A stretch of 5,351 nucleotides of DNA. It comes from JBGPBY01 sp041481485 (GTDB lineage Bacteria > Acidobacteriota > Terriglobia > 20CM-2-55-15). A model generated the notes under the pieces. It saw only the letters and a list, made by a program, of their open reading frames with translations, ran no database searches and was not told the origin of the DNA. The DNA is taken from the NCBI GenBank assembly GCA_041481485.1, contig JBGPBY010000504.1:1-5351 (forward strand), given 5' to 3'. Both the position numbers and the translations under genes were made by a program. Every line of letters begins with the position of its first letter. Within the stretch, counting starts at the first letter, position 1. Below, piece by piece: positions 1 through 5,351 of this stretch.

Positions 1-414
1 CGCTGCGGCTTGAACGCGAGACTGTGCACTCAAAATGGATATGAGATCCAGCACATTGTCTCCGACCAATTCTAGCGGTGGGTGGTAAAGCATTACGGTG
101 GTGTCATCCACTATTTCGATCGTCCATGTCGTGTCCGTTCGCGGGTTAGTTCGGAACTGGACTTTGTTGTCCGTCACCTTGCCGTCTTTAAAGGTATAGA
201 ACTTTCCGCCAAGCCCCCCGAAGCTTAGGGTGCCGGACGCTTTGGCATCCTCGATGGTCACTTCCAGCTGTATGCGTTGCTTCCGCTGACCTTCAGAAAT
301 CGTGAGCGGATCTCCTGTTCGCTCCGTCGCCCATTTGCCGTTCAGACGATTTTGAGCAAAACCGCTGGTCACGGCGAAGCAAAAGAAGATAGCCAATACG
401 AAGCTTTTGCGCAT
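1..414 (-). CDS. Secreted beta-rich protein, N-terminal part (C-terminus beyond the window)
   Basis: The reading frame is open for 138 codons from an ATG at 414 to the window edge, so the C-terminus is missing. Residues 1-20 form a clear Sec signal peptide: basic MRK, a hydrophobic core (FVLAIFFCFAVTSG), and likely cleavage at GFA|QN. The mature part starts with a LNGKW stretch and then has alternating short strands with GTLSFGG, FKDGKVTDNKVQF and TTWTIEIVD. This pattern resembles small lipocalin-like or beta-barrel modules of secreted acidobacterial proteins, where a 'net effect' GTL...DGKV...N.V.F pattern recurs; I cannot assign a named family. The ribosome binding site is weak: only a G-run (GGGGG) about 6 nt before ATG. 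It lies 83 bp downstream of the hydrolase gene on the same strand, with a possible -10 of its own, so it may be transcribed separately. Export to the periplasm or beyond is well supported; function is unknown. Confidence 0.8.
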   Translation of the reverse strand, partial: MRKSFVLAIFFCFAVTSGFAQNRLNGKWATERTGDPLTISEGQRKQRIQLEVTIEDAKASGTLSFGGLGGKFYTFKDGKVTDNKVQFRTNPRTDTTWTIEIVDDTTVMLYHPPLELVGDNVLDLISILSAQSRVQAAA

Positions 415-441
415 AGGAGTGCCCCCGAAGAAAGTGCCCTA

Positions 442-447
442 ATTGTA
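442..447 (-). promoter_or_regulatory. Possible -10 box (TACAAT) for the secreted protein gene
   Basis: On the minus strand the sequence TGTACAAT lies 27 nt before the ATG at 414. TACAAT matches the sigma70 -10 consensus at 5 of 6 bases. No convincing -35 hexamer is seen at 16-18 bp, so this call is weak. The same TGTACAAT octamer occurs upstream of the PQQ dehydrogenase gene. Confidence 0.3.
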
Positions 448-497
448 CACTCGGCGTCACAAATTGGTCTGGATTCTTCAAGCGGCGATTTCTCGCA

Positions 498-1811
498 TCA
501 GCCCAGCCAGCCGCCTTTAAAGCCTGCCCGGCGCAGACCGCGGACCAGATGCGTGCAATTTCTCATCAGCTGGCGCATCATGCCGGTACGGTAGTTCTCG
601 ATCATGATGACAATTGGACCCTCGTTGAGTCCGTAATGCCATTTCGATACCCAAGGACGCTCCTTGCCTGTTCTCCCATTGAAAGTCGCGTTGAATGTCG
701 CCTTGAATCCGTATGGGTTGTCGACGCGAAGTTTCAAATTGTCATTCATATACTCCACCGATGGGATCACGATCTCGGGCGCGAACGGCAGCGATGAAAC
801 GACAGCCCATGGAGCAAGCGTTCCGTCATCCGGTCCGAACGGAGCGCCTCGCGCGATGTAGTCGTAGAAGCGCCGGCGGACTCCGCCGATTGTCCGCACC
901 GCCGGTCCCGGCCCGTCACTGGCGGTGATGCCCCAGCATTCCGGACCGTACTCTTTGAATCCGCGCGGATTTTCGATCGCATATTGGCGTTGAACCATGG
1001 TGGCGATACGGCTGTTCTGGAAATAGTCGCTGCCGCGCTTGCGCATGACCGCGTCCTGAATTCCAGCCAGGTCCAGCCACACATGCGGTAGTTGATGGAT
1101 GAACAGCGGGCCTGCGTAAAGCCAATCGTGGCCGTAAATGGATTTCCATTCAAAGTCGGCCGTCCACGCCTCATAGCAATCGATCGGCAAAGGATGGCTC
1201 GGAGAGCCCAGCCCGAGAATGTAGAGAATCAGCGCTTCGCTGAAACCGTCCCAACGCGGTTTGAGAAAACCGTGAGTGGGTTTCCAACCATGGCTGAGCG
1301 TTTGTTTTCGTCCGAGTGCCCAGCGCCAGTCCGCTGCCTGATATATGGAATCGGCAAGCTCACGGATCTCTCGTTCATCCGGTGTGTTCTTATGGAAGTA
1401 CACCGCCGCGATCAGCATTCCAGCAATCAAAAGCGCACTGTCGACGGTGGACAACTCGCAGTTCCACGCACGCTCGCCGGTCTTCATCGACAGAAAATGA
1501 TAGAAGAGCCCTTTGTAGCCGGTGGCGTTCGGTCTCTGGCTTTGCGGGCTCTTTGCAAAGAAGCGGAGCGTGTTCAGTGTGCGTTGAACCGCCTCCGCAC
1601 GTTTACAGAAACCTCTCTCGACCCCGATGGGATAAGCCGTCAGCGCCAGCCCGACAGCCGCAATGCTTGCCGGCCAGCCGCGCCGAGTCTTATCCAGGAT
1701 GAGGCCATTGTTGGGGTTGGCTTCATGAAGGAAATAGTCGAACGTCTCCTTTTGCAGTTCGTCGAACAGACGATCCAGCCGTCCTCCGGTGGAGTGTTTG
1801 GCGCGCATCAT
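498..1811 (-). CDS. Glucoamylase-family (COG5368 / GH144-like) glycan hydrolase
   Basis: The 437-residue protein matches the conserved course of the 'putative glucoamylase' domain (COG5368, Pfam PF10091), an (alpha/alpha)6 barrel fold. Landmarks are LDRLFDELQKETFDYFLHEA (12-31), a proline- and glycine-rich AAVGLALTAYPIGVERG (51-67), TGYKGLFYHFL (97-107), ELSTVDSALLIAGML (119-133), GFSEALILYILGLGSPSHP (189-207), YAGPLFIHQLPHVWLD (232-247), CWGITASDGP (292-301) and DDGTLAP (328-334). Acidic residues in these blocks (E119, D124, E192, D299) are plausible active-site positions. Characterised relatives include GH144 endo-beta-1,2-glucanases, so a beta-glucan substrate is likelier than starch; the exact substrate is unknown. 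The domain appears complete, but only about 12 residues precede it and no signal peptide is visible. The first of two tandem ATG codons (1811 and 1808) overlaps the outer end of an inverted repeat, there is no Shine-Dalgarno sequence, and an in-frame TGA lies about nine codons upstream inside the repeat. The original 5' end, possibly with a signal peptide, may have been lost. Confidence 0.88.
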   Translation of the reverse strand: MMRAKHSTGGRLDRLFDELQKETFDYFLHEANPNNGLILDKTRRGWPASIAAVGLALTAYPIGVERGFCKRAEAVQRTLNTLRFFAKSPQSQRPNATGYKGLFYHFLSMKTGERAWNCELSTVDSALLIAGMLIAAVYFHKNTPDEREIRELADSIYQAADWRWALGRKQTLSHGWKPTHGFLKPRWDGFSEALILYILGLGSPSHPLPIDCYEAWTADFEWKSIYGHDWLYAGPLFIHQLPHVWLDLAGIQDAVMRKRGSDYFQNSRIATMVQRQYAIENPRGFKEYGPECWGITASDGPGPAVRTIGGVRRRFYDYIARGAPFGPDDGTLAPWAVVSSLPFAPEIVIPSVEYMNDNLKLRVDNPYGFKATFNATFNGRTGKERPWVSKWHYGLNEGPIVIMIENYRTGMMRQLMRNCTHLVRGLRRAGFKGGWLG

Positions 1812-1898
1812 AAATTGGGGACAGAGAGCATTTTCTCAGTACAACATCAAGCATACCCGTAACGTTTCTCAGAAAATTGCTCTCTGTCCCCAATTTAT
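1810..1898. repeat. REP/RAYT-like inverted-repeat hairpin element, about 89 bp
   Basis: Two perfect 21-bp arms, 1810-1830 and 1878-1898, are inverted copies of each other (core AAATTGGGGACAGAGAGC). Pairing continues inwards through TTTTCT (1831-1836) against AGAAAA (1871-1876), with one unpaired base at 1877, then one mismatch and a final AG pair. This gives a stem of about 30 bp around a loop of roughly 28 nt. From memory, ATAAATTGGGGACAGAG-type arms are widespread in soil and delta-proteobacterial genomes next to REP-associated tyrosine transposases (IS200/IS605 relatives). No transposase is present here, so this would be a non-autonomous copy. It lies between the sigma-factor operon and the hydrolase gene, both minus-strand. 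It could act as a transcription-attenuating stem, although there is no U-tract. It supplies or masks the hydrolase start codon. Confidence 0.85.
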
Positions 1899-2024
1899 CA
1901 GGTTGGAATTCTCACTTCGACGGGGACAGAAACAGCGCAGCCTCCATACAGGATTTCTCCGGCACCGTGACGGTCAGTACTGCCCTCAGTGAATAAACAC
2001 AATTGAAGAAGCCCCAAACAGCTG
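1899..2024. other. Intergenic stretch without a supported gene
   Basis: This lies between the hairpin element and the end of the candidate anti-sigma gene. All three minus-strand frames are open for part of it, but none has a start with a ribosome binding site or a recognisable family. A 9-bp GGGGACAGA (1922-1930) repeats part of the hairpin arm in the same direction as its left arm, which may be chance or a decayed extra copy. No intrinsic terminator is seen after the gene ending at 2025. Confidence 0.5.
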
Positions 2025-2399
2025 CTACTGCGGTGGGGTGGCCCGAATCAAACTCGTTGGGATCGTTACAGAGACGAGCGTCAGCAGAAGCGACAACAAG
2101 ATCCATCCCACTCCCAGAGTTTTTGCGGCATTGATCAGCTGAGGGACAGTCGTGGACACCATGGATTGTGACGGCAACGAGGGGGCATCGTTCACGCCGC
2201 GTACTAGAACTACGACAACACTCACCAGAAGAATGGCTGCTGCGGCAAGTCCCGGAAATGCACACTTCCACGGAAAGGCGATTGGCGGCGGACCCGCAGT
2301 TTCGGATCGAACCGTCTCCATAACGCTGGCGGCAAAACCCGAAGACGGAACAATGTCGACATGCCGCGAAAGAATATGATCTAGCTCATCATCTCTCAC
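2025..2399 (-). CDS. Two-helix membrane protein coupled to the ECF sigma factor; candidate anti-sigma factor
   Basis: The protein has 124 residues and starts at GTG. The start is fixed by a Shine-Dalgarno AAGGAG (2405-2410) five bases ahead and by the GTGA overlap with the sigma-factor stop (2396-2399), which points to translational coupling. The N-terminus (1-45) is soluble with a conserved-looking DIVPSSGFAASVMETVRSE (15-33) and a proline-rich PPPIAFPW (37-44). Two hydrophobic helices follow, about 49-67 and 96-115, joined by a 28-residue polar loop, with a short tail. From memory, similar proteins with an FAASVM-type motif sit directly behind ECF sigma factors in Acidobacteriota. The position strongly suggests an anti-sigma factor or membrane tether, with the N-terminal segment as the sigma-binding part. 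It lacks the HxxxCxxC zinc anti-sigma signature; its only cysteine is C46. The membrane location is secure, the regulatory role is inferred. Confidence 0.82.
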   Translation of the reverse strand: MRDDELDHILSRHVDIVPSSGFAASVMETVRSETAGPPPIAFPWKCAFPGLAAAAILLVSVVVVLVRGVNDAPSLPSQSMVSTTVPQLINAAKTLGVGWILLSLLLTLVSVTIPTSLIRATPPQ

Positions 2400-2962
2400 C
2401 GAGTCTCCTTACGGACCGAATCTGCAAGCGCATGAAGTTTAATGCGCAGGATCTCGCGTCCCCGAAAAAGTCTGGCCTTCACAGTACCTTCGGGTAACCC
2501 CAGGCTTTGCGCGGCCGCCGCAACATCCCTGTCATGAAAATAAAACAGAATCAAAGTCTCGCGATATTTTGCGGGGAGTGCCAAAACGGCACGCCGCACC
2601 GCATGATCACGGTCGTCGCTTTCGAGTTTGTCATCTATCGCCATGCGATCGGATGTTCGCGTGATTTCATCCAGCCTGACCGTTATCGGCGGTATTTGCC
2701 GAATTTCAGAGCGATATAGGTTCGTAGCCAGGGCAAACAGCCACGTTGAAAAGGCGGAGTCGTGGCGCCAGCCCTTGAGGCCACGATAAGCACGAAGAAA
2801 TGCCTCCTGAGCCATGTCTTCCGCCCTGCTGCGATCACGGCAAAAGCGATACGCCAGGTTGATTAATGGCCGTTGCCATCGACGGACAATTCCCTCGAAA
2901 GCTGAGACATCACCGGCCAAAGTTCGTTCAACATCGACCTGATCCTCAATGGCTTTCCTCAT
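2396..2962 (-). CDS. ECF-family RNA polymerase sigma factor
   Basis: With the start at 2962 the protein has 188 residues, normal for a group 4 (ECF) sigma factor. Region 2 spans about 22-88: AFEGIVRRWQRPLINLAYRF, the core-polymerase-binding EDMAQEAFLRAYRGL (47-61) and FSTWLFALATNLYRSEI (71-87). Region 4 spans about 118-178: LPAKYRETLILFYFHDRD, then the helix-turn-helix AAAQSLGLPEGTVKARLFRG for -35 recognition. Region 3 is absent, as expected. The frame could also start at 3007 (203 residues), but that ATG has no ribosome binding site and overlaps a good -10 box. The 2962 ATG has GGAG four bases ahead and gives the usual short lead before region 2. The stop overlaps the GTG of the following membrane protein. 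The sigma factor is probably held inactive at the membrane by that partner until a signal arrives; its regulon cannot be read from this window. Confidence 0.93.
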   Translation of the reverse strand: MRKAIEDQVDVERTLAGDVSAFEGIVRRWQRPLINLAYRFCRDRSRAEDMAQEAFLRAYRGLKGWRHDSAFSTWLFALATNLYRSEIRQIPPITVRLDEITRTSDRMAIDDKLESDDRDHAVRRAVLALPAKYRETLILFYFHDRDVAAAAQSLGLPEGTVKARLFRGREILRIKLHALADSVRKETR

Positions 2963-3005
2963 TGTGCTCCGACTGGTAAGACCTGGGCCGCCGATTGACG
3001 GTTGC

Positions 3006-3032
3006 ATTTTAATTGCGTACGGCCACAGTCAA
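3006..3032 (-). promoter_or_regulatory. Sigma70-like promoter of the ECF sigma operon
   Basis: On the minus strand a -35 TTGACT (3027-3032, 5 of 6 matches) is followed after 15 bp by a -10 TAAAAT (3006-3011, 5 of 6 matches). The spacer is shorter than the ideal 17 bp. Transcription would begin near 2999, leaving a leader of about 35 nt before the ATG at 2962 and leaving the ATG at 3007 out of the transcript. This supports the shorter sigma-factor start. It is a housekeeping-type promoter rather than an obvious ECF autoregulated one. Confidence 0.5.
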
Positions 3033-3092
3033 GATTTTGCAACCAGACCGACCGAGATCCGGTCTCACCTTACAGTTCGAACAATTCGTTTG

Positions 3093-3098
3093 AGGAGG
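3093..3098 (+). promoter_or_regulatory. Strong ribosome binding site (AGGAGG) of the divergent membrane protein
   Basis: A perfect AGGAGG lies four bases before the ATG at 3103. It is the strongest Shine-Dalgarno sequence in the window and fixes the start of the divergent gene. An 8-bp palindrome GTTCGAAC (3075-3082) and a GACCG/CGGTC inverted repeat (3050-3064) lie just upstream and are possible, unproven operators. Confidence 0.75.
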
Positions 3099-3102
3099 AA
3101 TT

Positions 3103-3492
3103 ATGGATGTAGGCGTGATGTTCTTTGTTTTCCTGGCGGTCGGCGCTCTTGCGCTCTTTTCCTTCCTTGCAGTGATCGTGTGGTCTAAGTTCAGGTGGAA
3201 GGAACGTGAAGCGTTCTACAGATCGGAGATGGTCAAGAAGATTGCCGAAACCGGAGGGGCTGGGAGCACTGCCGCTCTGGAATTTCTCCGTGAGCAGGAA
3301 AAAAGTGCGAAACTCCGCGACCGTGTAGTCCTCTCTGTAGCGGGACTGATCACGATGTCTGTTGGCATAGCCCTGATGATTTTTCTGAATCGTTTGGTGA
3401 CCCATTCGCCAGTCTATTTATCCGGCCTTTTTCCATTGATCATCGGGATTATTCTTTTTGCGGCACCCCGGTTCGTCGGACGTAAGGAGTGA
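3103..3492 (+). CDS. Three-helix membrane protein of unknown function, divergent from the ECF sigma operon
   Basis: The 129-residue protein has a secure start because of the AGGAGG at 3093-3098. Three membrane segments are visible, about 4-27, 74-97 and 104-121. Between the first and second is a charged, probably cytoplasmic helix (30-73) with WKEREAFYRSEMVKKIAETG and a following EFLREQEKSAKLRDR. The final tail is RFVGRKE. The layout resembles small DUF6249-type membrane proteins that often neighbour ECF sigma factors, but I cannot confirm membership. It is transcribed away from the sigma operon across a 140-bp intergenic region that could hold shared control sites. It ends 11 bp from the convergent PQQ gene with no hairpin terminator visible between them. 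A role as sensor or accessory of the sigma system, or as a target of it, is a guess from position alone. Confidence 0.85.
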   Translation: MDVGVMFFVFLAVGALALFSFLAVIVWSKFRWKEREAFYRSEMVKKIAETGGAGSTAALEFLREQEKSAKLRDRVVLSVAGLITMSVGIALMIFLNRLVTHSPVYLSGLFPLIIGIILFAAPRFVGRKE

Positions 3493-3503
3493 TTCAGTCT
3501 CTT

Positions 3504-5222
3504 CTACGGCAGCGCAAACACGAAGATCGCGGCCACATTGCCGGGCTTCAGTTCCGGCGTCAGACTGAGCGCGGAGCTCGCCACCAGTGACGTTCCTGTC
3601 GATACCGCTACAAATTGTTTTCCGCCAACGGCAAACGAAATCGGAAATCCGCTTACCGGCGAACCGAGGTTGGTTTCCCACAAGACCTTGCCTGTCTTGT
3701 CGTCGAAGGCGCGGAATCTTCCGTTGTCGTCACCACCGAAAACAAGTCCGCCGCCGGTGGCGACCAGCGACAAGGTACCGGCGCGCTGCTCATACTTCCA
3801 AACGGTTTGACCCGTTTCCACCGAGATCGCATAAACCGTTCCCACTTTGTCGACGCCCGGTGGAAGCTGTTGCACCATGGTCAGGCCGTAGACTTTGCTC
3901 GGATCGCGCTGGTCGGTGGTCGTGGTTGCCGACTGGCAGAGATTCTGCAGCGGGAAATACATCATGTTGGTCTGCGGGCTATAGGCGCCGGCCGGCCAGT
4001 TCTTGCCGCCGGTGCTACCCGGACAAACGACGACGGTTTGATTGATCCGCGAAAACAAGGCTTCTTCGTTGACGGTAACTTCGCCAGTGGCGGGGTTGAT
4101 CGTCTTGATCACGTTTTGACGTACGGTTGGCCGCGCCCAGAGAAACTCTCCGGTCTGTCGATCCAGGGTATAGACAACGCCAGTCTTGCCGGGAATTCCC
4201 GTGATCACTTTGCGCCGCTCTCCAGGCTTGATTTTGGGGTTCATCCACATCACGTCCCGCGAATTCGGCGCGACCGCGGTGTCCACGAGAATGCGTTCGA
4301 ACGGATGATCGAGATCCCAGTTATCGACGATGTGTTGGTAATACCACACGATCTTGCCGGTGTCGGCATTCAACGCCAGCGTGCAGTTGTGATAGAGGTG
4401 CTTGTTGTTGTTCCCGCCGAGGATGAACTTCGGAGCCGGTATCGTCACCGAAGTCCCGACGTAGATGAGGTTCAGTTCCGGATCATAGCTGGGCACCATC
4501 CATGTGCCGACGTGCCATCGCTGCTCCATCGGCACGCCGCCCCAGGTTTCATCGCCGGGTTCGCCGGGGCCGGGGATGGTGCTGGTGCGCCACAGTTCCT
4601 TGCCGGTCTTTGCATCGTGCGCAGTGATGATGCAGCCTTCATGGCCGGCGCCGGGCTGACATTGTCGTCCCGAAATGATCTTTCCGTTTGCGACAATCGG
4701 ACCGGAGCTGGCATTGGCAGGTTTGCTGGGATCGAGAATTTGCGTCCGCCATGTGAGCTTTCCGGTTTGCGCGTCCAGCGCAAACACGGCATTGTCCTGG
4801 CTGGTGTCGATGATGGTGTTGCCGTAGATGGCGATGTTGCGGTTTGTGCCTCTGCGGCCGTTGGCGCCGAGATCCCTCTGGTAATCCCAAATCAGATCGC
4901 CGGTCTGCGCGTCGAGGGCCTGGATGTTGTCGCCAGTGTTGGGCAGATACATCACGCCGTCATACACCAGCGGCGTCGATTCCTGACTGCCGCCCGTCGC
5001 CATGCCGCGCGTCCACACCATGCGCAACTGCGAGACGTTGGTTCGATTAATCTGATTGAGAGGGCTGTAGCCCCAGCTATCGAGAGTTCGCCGCCACATC
5101 GGCCAGTCGCCGGCTGCGGGCTTCGCCAACATCGCGTCTGTTACGGGAACGAACCGGCGCACCGGAGGTTGTTGCTGCTGTGTGATGAGGACCAGCGCTG
5201 CCATTGCAAGCAATCGCTTCAT
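3504..5222 (-). CDS. Periplasmic PQQ-dependent (quinoprotein) dehydrogenase, eight-bladed propeller
   Basis: The protein has 572 residues. A short signal peptide (MKRLLAMAALVLIT) implies export, although the cleavage site is not canonical. The rest is a PQQ alcohol-dehydrogenase-type propeller. Seven tryptophan-docking motifs of the form A-x-D-x-x-T-G-x-x-x-W end at W112, W158, W211, W293, W362, W475 and W515, and an eighth blade is implied near W70. Family landmarks are DWPMWRRTLDSWGYSPL (39-55), QESTPLVYDGVMYLP (80-94), SYDPELNLIYVGT (245-257), NWDLDHPFERILVD (301-314) with D303 as likely catalytic base, KTGVVYTLDRQTGEFLW (346-362) with K346 where many relatives have arginine, and GGKNWPAGAYSP (405-416). 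C188/C197 and C400/C429 could form disulfides. The vicinal Cys-Cys of methanol and ethanol dehydrogenases is absent; GRRGTNRN (122-129) stands there. There is no cytochrome c domain and no cytochrome gene nearby, so the electron acceptor is unknown. The substrate is probably an alcohol, aldose or polyol. The start is supported by AAGGAG (5228-5233) five bases ahead. Confidence 0.93.
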   Translation of the reverse strand: MKRLLAMAALVLITQQQQPPVRRFVPVTDAMLAKPAAGDWPMWRRTLDSWGYSPLNQINRTNVSQLRMVWTRGMATGGSQESTPLVYDGVMYLPNTGDNIQALDAQTGDLIWDYQRDLGANGRRGTNRNIAIYGNTIIDTSQDNAVFALDAQTGKLTWRTQILDPSKPANASSGPIVANGKIISGRQCQPGAGHEGCIITAHDAKTGKELWRTSTIPGPGEPGDETWGGVPMEQRWHVGTWMVPSYDPELNLIYVGTSVTIPAPKFILGGNNNKHLYHNCTLALNADTGKIVWYYQHIVDNWDLDHPFERILVDTAVAPNSRDVMWMNPKIKPGERRKVITGIPGKTGVVYTLDRQTGEFLWARPTVRQNVIKTINPATGEVTVNEEALFSRINQTVVVCPGSTGGKNWPAGAYSPQTNMMYFPLQNLCQSATTTTDQRDPSKVYGLTMVQQLPPGVDKVGTVYAISVETGQTVWKYEQRAGTLSLVATGGGLVFGGDDNGRFRAFDDKTGKVLWETNLGSPVSGFPISFAVGGKQFVAVSTGTSLVASSALSLTPELKPGNVAAIFVFALP

Positions 5223-5233
5223 AGGAGCTCCTT
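5223..5233 (-). promoter_or_regulatory. Ribosome binding site of the PQQ gene, embedded in a palindrome
   Basis: AAGGAG (5228-5233) lies five bases before the ATG at 5222. AGGAGCTCCT (5223-5232) is a perfect 10-bp palindrome, so the Shine-Dalgarno sequence is matched by its own spacer. Intramolecular folding would need a loop, so it is unlikely to mask itself strongly in cis. Confidence 0.7.
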
Positions 5234-5259
5234 TTGTTGCGTCCGGAATTTGTGGCGTG

Positions 5260-5290
5260 ATTGTACATCAGCAGTCGAAGACGGAGTCAA
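5260..5290 (-). promoter_or_regulatory. Likely sigma70-type promoter of the PQQ dehydrogenase gene
   Basis: On the minus strand TTGACT (5285-5290, 5 of 6 matches to the -35) and TACAAT (5260-5265, 5 of 6 matches to the -10) are separated by 19 bp, slightly long. The -10 lies 37 nt before the start codon. The rest of the sequence to the right edge (5291-5351) shows no gene or repeat that I can support. Confidence 0.45.
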
Positions 5291-5351
5291 AACTGCATGC
5301 GCGAATGCGAGTCGAGTGACTGCGGAGGCAATCGATCAAGAAATCCCTCTC

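Noticed and set aside
293..481. 62-codon minus-strand frame overlapping the start of the secreted protein
   Set aside because: It is out of frame with the protein that has a clear signal peptide, and shows no motif of its own.
1092..1862. 256-codon plus-strand open frame opposite the glycan hydrolase
   Set aside because: It lies almost entirely antisense to a gene with clear family motifs, has no recognisable domain, and has composition typical of a shadow frame; its end merely reads through the hairpin.
1898..2024. Minus-strand frame ending in GGCAVSVPVEVRIPT, which recalls the C-terminus of TonB-type proteins
   Set aside because: Only about 15 residues look similar, there is no start, and all three frames are open in this short stretch. 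The similarity is too short to call a pseudogene.
1912..2271. 119-codon minus-strand frame overlapping the two-helix membrane protein
   Set aside because: It is in another frame of a better-supported gene that has a coupled start and membrane helices. It is rich in Cys, Ser and Arg, and no ribosome binding site supports it.
3050..3064. GACCG/CGGTC inverted repeat as an operator or hairpin
   Set aside because: The arms are only 5 bp, which is expected by chance in a window of this size; mentioned only as context for the intergenic region.
3493..3503. Possible bidirectional terminator between the convergent genes
   Set aside because: The gap is only 11 bp and I see no stem-loop or T-tract in it or just beside it.
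3587..4045. 152-codon plus-strand frame opposite the PQQ gene, and smaller similar ones from 3538 to 5050
   Set aside because: These are antisense shadows rich in arginine and proline with no family signal, and the opposite strand is a clear quinoprotein.

Overview
The window looks like a stretch of chromosome from a soil-type Acidobacteriota (Solibacter-like) or a close relative. This is an inference. It rests on the style of the proteins: a periplasmic PQQ propeller ending in a VFALP tail, an ECF sigma factor followed by a two-helix protein with the motif PSSGFAASVM, and a secreted beta-rich protein. Base composition is moderate-to-high GC. No rRNA, tRNA, CRISPR array, transposase or phage gene is visible.

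Layout from left to right. Bases 1-414 (minus) hold the N-terminal part of a secreted protein that runs off the left edge. Bases 498-1811 (minus) encode a glucoamylase-family (COG5368 / GH144-like) glycan hydrolase with no visible signal peptide. Its first start codon lies in the outer end of an 89-bp inverted repeat (1810-1898), a REP/RAYT-like hairpin element. Bases 1899-2024 hold nothing I can support. Bases 2025-2962 (minus) are a two-gene operon: an ECF sigma factor (2396-2962) overlapping by GTGA with a small two-helix membrane protein (2025-2399), a candidate anti-sigma factor. A three-helix membrane protein (3103-3492, plus) is divergent from it. A large periplasmic PQQ-type quinoprotein dehydrogenase (3504-5222, minus) is convergent with that gene, 11 bp away. 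The last 129 bases carry its ribosome binding site and a likely sigma70-type promoter.

The sigma factor, its overlapping partner and perhaps the divergent membrane protein look like one signalling unit at the membrane. The PQQ enzyme (oxidation in the periplasm) and the glycan hydrolase look like separate metabolic genes. Nothing here is clearly a new system. The most interesting points are the hairpin element at the hydrolase start, the sigma-factor partner that lacks the zinc anti-sigma motif, and the altered cofactor site of the PQQ protein.
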